Below the pieces are notes generated by a model. That model was not told where the DNA came from and did no database searches. It was given only the letters and a program-made list of their open reading frames with translations. From an uncultured Terriglobus sp. (lineage in GTDB: Bacteria > Acidobacteriota > Terriglobia > Terriglobales > Acidobacteriaceae), in the NCBI GenBank assembly GCA_937871605.1, contig CALMRM010000293.1:38824-58968 (forward strand): DNA of 20,145 nucleotides, in the 5' to 3' direction. Both the position numbers and the translations under genes were made by a program. Within the stretch, counting starts at the first letter, position 1; every line of letters starts with the position of its first letter. Shown here piece after piece: positions 6,848 through 14,179 of this stretch.

Positions 6848-7855
6848 TTACTTTGTTGCCAGCATCACGTCGTCACTCAAGGTCTCACGCATGTACTTGT
6901 GAGGATTGACAGGGATCTCGTGGAGGCGCACCTCGTAGTGCACGTGCGCGCCAGTGGTGCGGCCGGTGGTACCCACATAGCCGATCACCTGGCCTCGCAC
7001 CACAGAGTCGCCAGCGGACACGTGGAAGCCGGACATGTGGGCGTACAGGGTGTGAACCCCATTGCCATGGTCCACAACCACTTCTTTCCCGTACCCATTG
7101 CCTGTGGCAGCAGACAGCACGATACCGTCTCCTGTGGCGCGGATGGGTGTGCCGTACGGCGCGGAGATGTCGACGCCCTTGTGGAACTCACCTTCGCCCG
7201 TCCCCAGCACAGGGTCTTCCCGCGCGCCAAAGGGTGAGGTAATTGGACCGGTGACCGGCCACAGGCTAGGCAGGTTTGCCGTGGCGAAGCCGCCGCCCAG
7301 GTCCATGTCACCGGTTGGCAGGCGCGAAAGGCTGGCGGACAGGTCGCGGCTTACCGAACCGTCGAGTGCCCTGTTGCGCAGTGCGTAGAAGTCCGAAACG
7401 GATTTGTAGTAACTGGCGTTGCTGAAGCTGCTCTCTGCCCCTGTGTCCACCAACTGTGCCGTGGGCTGCACGCCCGCGGACTTCGTTCGTCCGAAGCGCC
7501 GGCTCAAGAAGGCCACGCTGCCCTGCGCGCCCCCTGTCACGCCGCGTGCGGTCAAGCCGTACAGCGCGGAGACCTCGGTGGCCAGCGCACCCAGCGAGGC
7601 TGCCTGAACCTCTTTCTCGTGTTCCTGCTTCTGCAACCGCGCGTAGTCCCCGCGCAGGAGATCGTGCTCTCGGCGCAGCTGATTGAAGCGTTCTGTCTTG
7701 AGCAGCATGCGTGAATACGACCCCGCAAGGCCAGCCACTGTGAACAGGCCGACAATCGCAGCCACTGCCACCAGCCACACTACCTGTACCGGTACTGCGG
7801 TACGGCGCAGACTGCCGTCTCCGCCTCGCGAGATCACCACGAAGGAGCGCGACAT
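6848..7855 (-). CDS. Membrane-anchored M23 family peptidase (LytM domain)
   Basis: The 335-residue protein probably cleaves peptidoglycan cross-links or activates another hydrolase. A short cytoplasmic N terminus is followed by one membrane helix (about 23-45) and a coiled-coil stretch (about 51-90, rich in Glu, Arg and Leu). The C-terminal LytM domain runs from about residue 195 to 320 and has an intact zinc site: HKGVD (His225, Asp229), YAH near 273 and HVH (304-306). This topology of anchor, coiled coil and M23 domain resembles DipM/NlpD/MepM-type division factors. The ATG at 7853-7855 is used here; a GTG three codons upstream (7862-7864) is equally possible because neither has a strong Shine-Dalgarno. 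Intact zinc ligands suggest an active enzyme. Confidence 0.92.
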   Translation of the reverse strand: MSRSFVVISRGGDGSLRRTAVPVQVVWLVAVAAIVGLFTVAGLAGSYSRMLLKTERFNQLRREHDLLRGDYARLQKQEHEKEVQAASLGALATEVSALYGLTARGVTGGAQGSVAFLSRRFGRTKSAGVQPTAQLVDTGAESSFSNASYYKSVSDFYALRNRALDGSVSRDLSASLSRLPTGDMDLGGGFATANLPSLWPVTGPITSPFGAREDPVLGTGEGEFHKGVDISAPYGTPIRATGDGIVLSAATGNGYGKEVVVDHGNGVHTLYAHMSGFHVSAGDSVVRGQVIGYVGTTGRTTGAHVHYEVRLHEIPVNPHKYMRETLSDDVMLATK

Positions 7856-8169
7856 TACAGACACCCGAAGTGCGCACAGGTGAATGCGAGTCTGCGATTT
7901 CGATTCGGTCTGGACATGAAAGACAGTTTAGCCCGGCCAGGCGGCTGGGTAAAGGCGCAGGAACGACCCGCATCGATTCTGGCGGGCGCACCTGGAACGG
8001 CGTTCGCATTGCAGTGTCGGCCGCATACTTGACCTATTTTTAAGCAGATCGTTAAAGTGTCCTCTGGTGCGGTCGATACACCGGACAGAGAACGGCTCCA
8101 GCCGTCACCACACGCAGACATTACCCCTTCTCCCTCATTCACTGCGATCCGCAGATCCGGGGTATTACC
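7856..8169. other. Intergenic region with a promoter for the small membrane protein gene
   Basis: About 314 bases separate the divergent M23 and small membrane protein genes. There is no plausible frame. TTGACC (8029-8034) followed 16 bases later by GTTAAA (8051-8056) is the best sigma-70-like pair and would give a leader of roughly 105 bases. The AT-rich run TATTTTTAAG lies between them. No known riboswitch fold was recognised in the leader. Confidence 0.45.
8029..8058 (+). promoter_or_regulatory. Possible sigma-70 promoter
   Basis: TTGACC at 8029-8034 matches the -35 consensus at five of six positions. GTTAAA at 8051-8056 (or TAAAGT at 8053-8058) serves as a weak -10 with 16-18 base spacing. 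It points to the small membrane protein gene at 8170. Confidence 0.35.
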
Positions 8170-8433
8170 ATGTCCGCTTCCTTCACCACTGTTGACTGGA
8201 CGCTGTGTGGCACAGCCGTTCTGATCATCATGCTGGCCATCTACACCCATGCCGAGGGTAATCGCTTTAGCGCCATCAAATTTGCGTACGACGACATCAG
8301 CCGCGAGATGAGGGGCCATTCCAGGCTGAAAGTATGGTTACGCGCGATCAACATCGCCATGGGCTGGCAGTCCAAGCGCGATGCAGCGCCGTCCCGTCCT
8401 GTCACGCCACTGCGTAAGACCAGCGTTAGCTAA
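8170..8433 (+). CDS. Small single-pass membrane protein of unknown function
   Basis: This 87-residue protein has one hydrophobic helix (about 11-27, LCGTAVLIIMLAIYTHA) followed by a basic, probably cytoplasmic or membrane-surface segment (MRGHSRLKVWLRAINIAMGW) and a Ser/Pro/Lys-rich tail. The ATG follows CCGGGGTATTACC, with GGGG as a possible Shine-Dalgarno. I do not recognise the family. It overlaps tail-to-tail with the LOG gene by eight bases (8426-8433), so there is no room for a terminator between them. Its long leader and own promoter-like sequence support a real gene. Confidence 0.66.
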   Translation: MSASFTTVDWTLCGTAVLIIMLAIYTHAEGNRFSAIKFAYDDISREMRGHSRLKVWLRAINIAMGWQSKRDAAPSRPVTPLRKTSVS

Positions 8434-9376
8434 TGGTGGGTGTTCCTGTGCCTTCCGGGGGTTCTGCTTCGGCGTACGCTTCGGGCGGGGATGGAGTGTG
8501 CGCAAGGTGCGGCTCCAGACCTGCCCGTAGCAGATCGAATGCGTCTTCCACCGTATCCGCAAAGCGAAAGATTTCCAGGTCCTTGCTGGCGATGGCACCC
8601 TTTTCTGCCAGCAGGTCCAGGTCGATGACACCTTTCCAGTAGGCGGAGCCATAAATGATCACCGTCATCGCCTTGCCCAATTTGTGGGTTAGCGCCAACG
8701 TCAACAGCTCGAACATCTCGTCCAGCGTGCCAAAGCCACCCGGAAAGACGACCAGCGCCTTGGCCAGGTAGGCAAACCAGAACTTGCTCATGAAGAAGTA
8801 GTGGAACTGGAAATTAAGCGCGGGCGTGACGTACGGGTTGGGCCGCTGCTCAAAGGGCAGGGCGATATTCAGACCGACCGTCTTGCCGCCTGCCTCAAAC
8901 GCGCCACGGTTGGCTGCCTCCATGATGCCGGGACCACCGCCGCTGGTCACCACGAAGCGCCGCCCGCGGCCTGGCAGAGCCTTCGCCCAGTCTGTGAGCA
9001 GGTACGCCAGGCGTCGCGCGTCCTCGTAGTACCGGGCCATCTCCATCGCGGTCTCGGCGCGCTTGCGCTGCAGGTCGGTTGCGTCCGGTGCTTCGGGCGA
9101 GGCCGCCGGCTGCTCGTGCTCGGGAGCTTTCTCCGCGCTGCCGGTGTTGGCCAGCAGCTCCATCCTGTGCTCGGCAGCGTCCAGCGATGCAAAACGTGCC
9201 GAACCGAAGAAGACGACGGTGTCCTGGATGCGCTCACGCCAGAAACGTGCCATGGGTTCCTGGTACTCAGCCAGGATGCGCAGGATGCGTCCGTCCGGGC
9301 TTTCCAGAAAGGTGTCGTTCTCGTAAGCGAGCGGGGCTTGCTCCAGCGGGGTGTCAGGCAGGGTACGGTTCGGCAT
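8426..9376 (-). CDS. LOG family protein (nucleotide phosphoribohydrolase type)
   Basis: The 316-residue protein carries the two signatures of the LOG/TIGR00730 family: GGGPGIMEA (146-154) and PGGFGTLDE (212-220), which form the nucleotide-binding and catalytic site. Characterised LOG proteins release ribose 5-phosphate from nucleoside monophosphates, including cytokinin precursors; older annotation calls them lysine decarboxylases, which is wrong for this motif set. It belongs to the longer subgroup and has an Ala/Glu/Pro-rich insertion (about 77-102) after the first strand (VVFFGSARF, 54-62) that looks disordered. The start has a weak Shine-Dalgarno. It lies 14 bases after the DUF4431-like gene on the same strand, so cotranscription is likely. 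The natural substrate cannot be read from sequence. Confidence 0.9.
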   Translation of the reverse strand: MPNRTLPDTPLEQAPLAYENDTFLESPDGRILRILAEYQEPMARFWRERIQDTVVFFGSARFASLDAAEHRMELLANTGSAEKAPEHEQPAASPEAPDATDLQRKRAETAMEMARYYEDARRLAYLLTDWAKALPGRGRRFVVTSGGGPGIMEAANRGAFEAGGKTVGLNIALPFEQRPNPYVTPALNFQFHYFFMSKFWFAYLAKALVVFPGGFGTLDEMFELLTLALTHKLGKAMTVIIYGSAYWKGVIDLDLLAEKGAIASKDLEIFRFADTVEDAFDLLRAGLEPHLAHTPSPPEAYAEAEPPEGTGTPTIS

Positions 9377-9390
9377 CGGGTGATTGGATG

Positions 9391-10104
9391 CTAGCGGCTG
9401 CAGGTGACGGAGAGTTCGACGCGACGGGCATCATCGCCGACGCCGAACTGGGCTGTCCCGCTGTCGTCAAAGACCTCTGACGAGACACCGGTGGTCGAAG
9501 ACTCCGCATGGATTACCTTGAACTCGTTTGCGCAGGAACAGTTCACCACGTCACCCCCACCGTTGCTGCTACAGGAGAGAAAGCGCCCGTCCGGGTCGGG
9601 TGTGCCATGTGCGCTGTACTGCCATGGCTGCGCCAAGTCAGCCGGTAGCACTACGCTCGCCTGGTACTGACCCACATCCACCGCCAGACGTGAGTCCATG
9701 CGCGGCGAACTCTTCAGCTCAGTGCCATCTGCACGACGCATGCTGACGACTGCAAGGGAGACGTTGTGCAGGTAGTACGGGCTGGCACCGTCCGTCATCA
9801 GCTTGCCAGTGACGATCACCGGCTGACCCCTGTGTGCGTAGAGCAAACGGTAGTCGTGGTAGCCGCTCAGCCCTATTTCGTGGATCGGCTGCGTAGAATG
9901 TCCTGTCCCGTCCGCATCTGCCACCATGGGCAGGTAGGCCTGGGCAGTGCGCACTGCCGCAAACTGAAGACGCCCGGCAGGTCGCAGAATCAGCGTGCCC
10001 AGCAGTGCTATCTGCTGGCCATCATGGAGCGGCACGGGCTGCTGTCCAGCAGCGAGCAGCATTGGCGTGCATAGGAAAATGCCGGCGAAGGCAAGGATGT
10101 TCAT
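9391..10104 (-). CDS. Secreted protein with a DUF4431-like domain
   Basis: The 237-residue protein begins with a signal peptide (MNILAFAGIFLCTPMLLAAG). Residues about 30-125 resemble the DUF4431 type of beta-barrel: ALLGTLILRPAGRLQF, a GLSGYHDYRLLYAHRGQPVIVTG-type core with its GKL turn, and a LHNVSLAVVSM strand. The C-terminal part is Ser/Gly/Asp-rich, with cysteines in SCSSNGGGDVVNCSCANEF and the terminal TCSR that could form disulfides. Function is unknown; a periplasmic or secreted location is likely. The domain call is from memory of the pattern and only moderate. It is immediately upstream of the LOG gene and divergent from the Gly/Lys-repeat protein gene, with an 84-base shared upstream region. 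Confidence 0.72.
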   Translation of the reverse strand: MNILAFAGIFLCTPMLLAAGQQPVPLHDGQQIALLGTLILRPAGRLQFAAVRTAQAYLPMVADADGTGHSTQPIHEIGLSGYHDYRLLYAHRGQPVIVTGKLMTDGASPYYLHNVSLAVVSMRRADGTELKSSPRMDSRLAVDVGQYQASVVLPADLAQPWQYSAHGTPDPDGRFLSCSSNGGGDVVNCSCANEFKVIHAESSTTGVSSEVFDDSGTAQFGVGDDARRVELSVTCSR

Positions 10105-10188
10105 GCGGCCAAGTGTACCGCCCAGCAGCGCGCCCGGTTGTAACCCCGAACGCGCCGCTGCATCTCATGTGTCAGGAGTCCATGCCAC

Positions 10189-10542
10189 ATGAAGAACCTA
10201 CAGATTGCTTTAGCCGCCGCGCTCTTGCTGGCCACCGGCGCGGCCATGGCGCAGGCCGCAGCCGACCCATCGGCGCAGCCGCAACCGCAACCCACCCAAA
10301 CGACGACGCACCACGGTAAGAGTGCCGCGGGCGAGTACGGCAGCGGTGCTGGCGACGCCGGCAAAGGCGCGGCGGGCGGTGCGGGCCGTACGGCAGAAGG
10401 CGCTGGTGACGTGGTTACACTGCACCCTGTAAAGGGCGCGGAGAACGTGGGCAAGGGCGCAGGGGATGTCGGCAAAGGCGCGGCGAAAGGCACCGGCAAA
10501 GTGGTAAAGGGCACAGGCAAGATCATTACTCACCCGTTCTAA
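10189..10542 (+). CDS. Secreted Gly/Ala/Lys-repeat protein of unknown function
   Basis: The 117-residue protein has a clear signal peptide (about 1-21, cleavage after AMA), a Gln/Pro/Thr-rich linker (QPQPQPTQTTTHH) and a C-terminal half made of degenerate repeats. The clearest run is near the end: GKGAGDV, GKGAAKG, TGKVVKG, TGKIITH, a seven-residue period; an earlier GAGDAGKGAAGG copy lies near residue 53. The repeat part is basic, lacks bulky residues except Val, and could be flexible or glycine-zipper-like. AGGAG lies ten bases before the ATG at 10189. I do not recognise a family; similar Gly-rich exported proteins occur in Acidobacteria. It converges on the membrane protein gene at 10571 with a 28-base gap. 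Confidence 0.72.
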   Translation: MKNLQIALAAALLLATGAAMAQAAADPSAQPQPQPTQTTTHHGKSAAGEYGSGAGDAGKGAAGGAGRTAEGAGDVVTLHPVKGAENVGKGAGDVGKGAAKGTGKVVKGTGKIITHPF

Positions 10543-10570
10543 CCAGTTCCGGTGATGGCCTCACGCAGGG

Positions 10571-10933
10571 CTACTTGCGGTAGTCACGGTAGTGAATCAG
10601 TTCGGAAATGCCGATCCACAAATCCAGCAGGCCGAGGCCGCTTACCGCACCGCGCACCCAACCTTGCATCAAGAAGGTTCGCATCGCCGGGTGCTGCAAG
10701 AGCATGGGGTTGCGATCCCACATCTCCCCCCACCAGGGCAGCACGGAGATCAGCAGGCCCAGGTACAGGCAGAAAATAACCAGGACAGCCAGGGACATGC
10801 GCTGCAGCCACACCGGCGCCGGGGATGACCCTGCCTCTGCCGGGGGAGCCTGCCCGGCAGTACCCTTCTGCGACAAAGCCGCGACTGCCGGTGTGGACGG
10901 CTGGCCAAACGGTAATTGCTGCTGCGCGGACAT
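10571..10933 (-). CDS. Small membrane protein with two predicted helices
   Basis: The 120-residue protein has a polar, Gln/Pro/Ala-rich N terminus (1-42) and two membrane helices (about 46-66, LAVLVIFCLYLGLLISVLPW, and 93-112, RGAVSGLGLLDLWIGISELI) separated by a loop with WWGEMWDRNP. The tail HYRDYRK is basic. The ATG at 10931-10933 has AGAGG closely upstream. I do not know a function. The typA reading frame runs over its first 184 bases in a different frame, but that part of typA looks like a frameshifted tail, and a strong hairpin lies between the two genes. This gene is therefore credible as drawn. Confidence 0.72.
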   Translation of the reverse strand: MSAQQQLPFGQPSTPAVAALSQKGTAGQAPPAEAGSSPAPVWLQRMSLAVLVIFCLYLGLLISVLPWWGEMWDRNPMLLQHPAMRTFLMQGWVRGAVSGLGLLDLWIGISELIHYRDYRK

Positions 10934-12810
10934 CTGCCTCTAACGGTAGCAGAGCGCACCAGGAACGGTGCGCTCTGCTGTAAATGCGATCGTTTGGGTC
11001 TACGCTTCCTGCATCTGCTGGGGCGCGGGCGGCGATTGGCCTGCAACACCTTTTTGCGCATGCGCAGCGACTTCGGTGTTACCTCCACCAGTTCGTCGTC
11101 GTCGATGAAATCGATGCACTGCTCCAGCGTCAGCTGCTTGTACGGCACCAGGCGCAGGGCTTCGTCAGCGGACGAGGCACGCATGTTGGTCAACTTCTTT
11201 TCGCGGACGGCGTTCACGTCCAGGTCGTTGTCGCGGCTGTTCTCGCCCACGAGCATACCCTCGTAGACTTCAACGCCGTCGCCCAGGAAGAGCGTTCCGC
11301 GCTCCTGGATGCCGTTCAGTGCGTACGTGGTGGTGACGCCGGTGCGGTCGCTGATGAGCGCGCCCGTGGGACGCTGCGGAATCTCGCCCTGGTACGGCAC
11401 GTAGCCGTCAAACAGGGTGTTCATCACGATGGTGCCGCGGGTTTCGGTCAGCATCTCCGACCGCAGACCGATCAGGCCACGGCTGGGTACTTTGAATTCC
11501 ATGCGGACACGGCCCTGGCCGTGCATCTTGACCATTTCGCCCTTGCGCGGTCCAAGCTTCTGGATCACAGTACCGCTGAACTCTTCCGGCACGTCGATGG
11601 TGACGTACTCCACCGGCTCCATCAGCTTGCCATCGATACGTTTGGTGACGATCTCGGGACGGCCGACGGTCAATTCGAACGACTCGCGGCGCATCATTTC
11701 GATGAGCACGGCAAGCTGCAGTTCGCCGCGGCCCAGCACCTTGAAGGTGTCGGGTGAGTCAGTGTCTTCCACGCGGATGCTGACGTTGGTCTGCAGTTCC
11801 TTGTCGAGCCTCTCACGCAGGTTGCGGCTGGTCACGTAGGAACCTTCACGGCCAGCGAACGGCGAATTGTTGACCGAGAACTGGATGGCGATGGTCGGCT
11901 CGTCAATGACGATCTGCGGCAGCGGCTGCGGGTTCTCAAGGCCGGTGATGGTCTCGCCAATCGTCAGGCCGGAGACGCCCGCGACGGCGATGATGTCGCC
12001 CACCGTGGTCTCTTCAATATCGGTGCGTTTCAGGCCGCTGAAGCTGAACAGCTTGGTGATCTTGACCGGTGCCAGTGAGCCATCGAGCTTGGCGATGTTG
12101 ACGGTCTCACCAGTCTTCAGCGTGCCGCCGAAGACACGTGCGATGCCCAGGCGACCCAGGTAATCGGAATAATCCAGGTTGGTGACCAGGACCTGCAAGG
12201 CCCCGTCTGCGTCACCGCTGGCAGGCGCGATCGCGCTCGCAATGGTCTCGAACAGCGGCTGCAGGTCGGTGCCGGGCGTGTCCATATTCATGGTCGCGGT
12301 ACCGGCCTTGCCGTTGGTGTAAACCACCGGAAAATCGAGCAGACTCTCATCCGCGTCCAAATCGATGAACAGGTCATAAACCTCGTTCAGCACTTCCTGC
12401 ACGCGCGCGTCCGGCCGATCGATCTTGTTGATGACCAAGATTGGCGTCAGGCCGGCGGCCAGCGCCTTGCCCAGCACGAAGCGGGTTTGCGGCAGCGGGC
12501 CTTCCGACGCGTCGACCAGCAGGACGACGCCGTCCACCATTTTCAGCGCGCGCTCCACCTCGCCACCAAAGTCGGCGTGGCCCGGCGTATCGACGATGTT
12601 GATCTTGGTGTCCTTGTACAGAACGGCGGTGTTCTTGGCCAGGATGGTGATGCCGCGCTCGCGCTCCAGGTCGTTCGAATCCATGACCCGATCGGTCACG
12701 GCCTCGTTCGCGCGAAAGGTGCCGCTCTGCCGCAGCATGGCGTCCACCAGCGTGGTCTTGCCGTGGTCAACGTGCGCGATGATGGCGATGTTGCGAATAA
12801 CAGTGCTCAA
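10750..12810 (-). CDS. typA: Translational GTPase TypA/BipA; 3' end apparently frameshifted
   Basis: The product is a ribosome-binding GTPase of the EF-G family that acts in 50S assembly and stress adaptation. Motifs are intact: AHVDHGKT (12-19), RGITI (52-56), DTPGH (74-78) and NKID (128-131), followed by domain II, the EF-G-like domains and the TypA C-terminal domain to RMRKKVLQA near residue 590. It starts at TTG (12808-12810) with AGGA ten bases upstream; no better start is visible. The open frame gives 686 residues, but E. coli BipA has about 607. The last 85 or so residues are Arg/Cys/Pro-rich and overlap the next gene. One extra base in the GC-rich run at about 11020-11034 would end the protein with APQQMQEA and a TAG at 11000-11002, giving 603 residues. 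The natural gene is therefore probably 11000-12810. Confidence 0.93.
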   Translation of the reverse strand: MSTVIRNIAIIAHVDHGKTTLVDAMLRQSGTFRANEAVTDRVMDSNDLERERGITILAKNTAVLYKDTKINIVDTPGHADFGGEVERALKMVDGVVLLVDASEGPLPQTRFVLGKALAAGLTPILVINKIDRPDARVQEVLNEVYDLFIDLDADESLLDFPVVYTNGKAGTATMNMDTPGTDLQPLFETIASAIAPASGDADGALQVLVTNLDYSDYLGRLGIARVFGGTLKTGETVNIAKLDGSLAPVKITKLFSFSGLKRTDIEETTVGDIIAVAGVSGLTIGETITGLENPQPLPQIVIDEPTIAIQFSVNNSPFAGREGSYVTSRNLRERLDKELQTNVSIRVEDTDSPDTFKVLGRGELQLAVLIEMMRRESFELTVGRPEIVTKRIDGKLMEPVEYVTIDVPEEFSGTVIQKLGPRKGEMVKMHGQGRVRMEFKVPSRGLIGLRSEMLTETRGTIVMNTLFDGYVPYQGEIPQRPTGALISDRTGVTTTYALNGIQERGTLFLGDGVEVYEGMLVGENSRDNDLDVNAVREKKLTNMRASSADEALRLVPYKQLTLEQCIDFIDDDELVEVTPKSLRMRKKVLQANRRPRPSRCRKRRPKRSHLQQSAPFLVRSATVRGRCPRSSNYRLASRPHRQSRLCRRRVLPGRLPRQRQGHPRRRCGCSACPWLSWLFSACTWAC
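10948..10979 (-). terminator. Strong hairpin after the inferred typA end
   Basis: There is a perfect 13-bp stem (AGCAGAGCGCACC at 10948-10960 and its complement at 10967-10979) with a six-base loop. It lies about 20 bases beyond the inferred typA stop at 11000 and before the next gene's start at 10933. No T tract follows on the minus strand, so it may be a partial terminator or an mRNA end-stabilising stem. Confidence 0.6.
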
Positions 12811-12985
12811 AACGTAAGTTTCCTAACTTTGGTCGCGAGAGGCTCTCACGAGAAATCTTGCAGCGCCAGCTGTGAATACGCGATAAACACGCAGCGGCAG
12901 GCAGAGGGACGGCGCAGCAGGCATGTGCTAGGCACTGCGTGCAAGCCAATCTAAGTCTATCGTAGCTGAGTTCTCGCGACCGAGA
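12811..12985 (-). promoter_or_regulatory. typA leader with a stem-loop
   Basis: The 175 bases upstream of typA hold no gene. A hairpin of eight base pairs (12833-12851, one G-T pair) lies nine bases before the AGGA ribosome-binding site, where it could affect translation. I see no clear -35/-10 pair. Confidence 0.3.
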
Positions 12986-13519
12986 CTATCGATCCAAGAG
13001 CCGCTCGTCGGTCGGGAGTGGGTCGTGATACTCGACCCGCTCACCTGCTGCGAGAACCTCCAGCCGTTGCTGCTGCGCGGGAGTCACTTTGCTCCACTCC
13101 TGAGATTGGCCGCAACTGTAGTTCACTTCCATGGCATGACGAGCCTGCGCAGGCATCTGGTCTGTACTGCCATAAGGACGCAGAAAAAGCAGGTAATCAC
13201 CCCCAAGGTCGTGCCCCATGCCCTTATCCAAATAAAAGCCTCCACTGTCACGATAGGTAAACATGTCTACTCGAAGTGGCGGCTTACCTTTGTACGCAGC
13301 TAGCACCTGCAGGTGGTAGAGGGTCCACGAGTCGTCCTCATCAGACCAGTGGTCATCCGCTGCGATTAGTCTGACTCGAACAACCCACCTGGCATCATGG
13401 AACTCTTCAGAAAGCATTGTTTTCGCGTACATCTTGCCTTTATAGCTACACAGAGCATGCGCTGAGCGGATTCCTGTGAGGGTTGCGAAAACAAGGAACA
13501 CACTAGTAAAGCGAAACAT
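12986..13519 (-). CDS. Secreted protein of unknown function downstream of brnTA
   Basis: The 177-residue protein has a signal peptide (about 1-23) that would leave Cys24 at or near the mature N terminus (ALCSYKG). The mature part is rich in beta strands: WVVRVRLIAADD, SWTLYHLQVLAAYKG and GGDYLLFLRPYG, then a late Cys in VNYSCGQ. A Cys at the start, a strand rich in aromatic and basic residues, and a late Cys recall the NTR/TIMP-like fold of small bacterial secreted proteins; this is a weak, memory-based resemblance. GGAG lies five bases before the ATG and falls directly after the brnA stop codon (gap 11 bases), so it is probably translated from the brnTA transcript. The local GC content looks somewhat lower than in neighbouring genes. 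Confidence 0.72.
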   Translation of the reverse strand: MFRFTSVFLVFATLTGIRSAHALCSYKGKMYAKTMLSEEFHDARWVVRVRLIAADDHWSDEDDSWTLYHLQVLAAYKGKPPLRVDMFTYRDSGGFYLDKGMGHDLGGDYLLFLRPYGSTDQMPAQARHAMEVNYSCGQSQEWSKVTPAQQQRLEVLAAGERVEYHDPLPTDERLLDR

Positions 13520-13530
13520 AGTTGCTCCAA

Positions 13531-13806
13531 CTACTTTGCGATGAACTCCGCCCGCAGCGCGGCATCTGCGCGCGCCTGCCAGCCGGGTCCGGTGGCACGC
13601 AGCGCTTCGAGCACGTCAGGCGAGAGGCGAATGGAAATGGCCTGCTTCTTGGGTGCAACCTGCGCACCGCGCTTCTTGCTATCCGCTTCGATGATGCGCA
13701 TCAGTTCCGGCGGCAGGTTCGGGTAGGTCATCGCAGTTCTGAAGTCTTCTGCGGTCCACTCCGGGTTCTCTTCGTCCGGCGTACCGTACTTAGGCGTTCT
13801 CGGCAT
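13531..13806 (-). CDS. brnA: BrnA-type antitoxin (DUF4415)
   Basis: The 91-residue protein is the predicted antitoxin of a type II brnTA module. It neutralises BrnT and represses the operon. The N-terminal part (residues 1-50) should be the flexible toxin-binding region; the C-terminal part QAISIRLSPDVLEALRATG followed by GWQARADAALRAEF is the ribbon-helix-helix DNA-binding domain of DUF4415. The usual Asn in its last helix is Asp here. The ATG at 13804-13806 has AAGGAAG close upstream and overlaps the brnT 3' end by 17 bases, the normal compact order toxin-antitoxin. A longer open frame exists but lies inside brnT. A secreted protein gene follows at 11 bases. Confidence 0.87.
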   Translation of the reverse strand: MPRTPKYGTPDEENPEWTAEDFRTAMTYPNLPPELMRIIEADSKKRGAQVAPKKQAISIRLSPDVLEALRATGPGWQARADAALRAEFIAK

Positions 13807-14059
13807 AGCGCTTCCTTTCCATCCTGCTTGCAGTCCGCAGACTGATCGCGCGCACTCGCCCGCGCCGCAATGTGTAGACAAGTACATGAAGTGAACCGTC
13901 CAGCAAGCCCGTCGAACGGAAGCGCAATTCACCGTAGTTCTTGCGATCATCAACCTTCGTGAGTGCCGTGCCAATGTCGAAGTCCGCCGCCCGTCGAAGC
14001 GAAATGCCGTGCTTGCGCCGGTTCTCCTCGTCCTTGGCCGGATCAAACTCGACGTCCAC
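13790..14059 (-). CDS. brnT: BrnT-type ribonuclease toxin
   Basis: The 89-residue protein matches BrnT (PF04365), a RelE-fold ribonuclease that cleaves mRNA and inhibits translation until bound by BrnA. Hallmarks are VEFDPAKDEENRRKHGISL at the N terminus (3-21), the central strand region LHVLVYTLRRGRVRAISLR, and the C-terminal ASRMERKRYAE. The length is normal, with no truncation. It starts at GTG (14057-14059) without a Shine-Dalgarno. A TACAAT -10 element eight bases before the start would place the transcript start at about 14060, suggesting a leaderless mRNA. The palindrome TGTATACA at 14069-14076 is a candidate BrnA operator. Confidence 0.9.
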   Translation of the reverse strand: MDVEFDPAKDEENRRKHGISLRRAADFDIGTALTKVDDRKNYGELRFRSTGLLDGSLHVLVYTLRRGRVRAISLRTASRMERKRYAENA

Positions 14060-14080
14060 AGGTCAGATTGTATACACGCG
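14060..14080 (-). promoter_or_regulatory. brnTA promoter and candidate BrnA operator
   Basis: Minus-strand TACAAT (14067-14072) matches the -10 consensus at five of six positions and overlaps the perfect eight-base palindrome TGTATACA (14069-14076). No good -35 is visible. Ribbon-helix-helix antitoxins commonly bind such palindromes over their own promoter. Confidence 0.45.
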
Positions 14081-14088
14081 ACCGGCAG

Positions 14089-14118
14089 ACATGCAGATCC
14101 CTTCGCTGCGGGATGACA
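14089..14118 (+). repeat. REP-like intergenic repeat, copy 2
   Basis: ACATGCAGATCCCTTCGCTG followed by CGGGATGACA shares its ends with the copy at 697-730; the palindromic core is five bases shorter. ATCCC/GGGAT form the stem. It lies just upstream of the brnTA promoter. Confidence 0.55.
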
Positions 14119-14179
14119 CGCACAACCCTGAAATGGCAGCAGTAGGGTAAATGTGTCGTTGCGCGCAACCAGGAAGAGA

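Noticed and set aside
10210..10533. Minus-strand frames of about 107-141 codons opposite the Gly/Lys-repeat protein gene
   Set aside because: They mirror the GC-rich repeats of the plus-strand gene, which has a signal peptide and a ribosome site.
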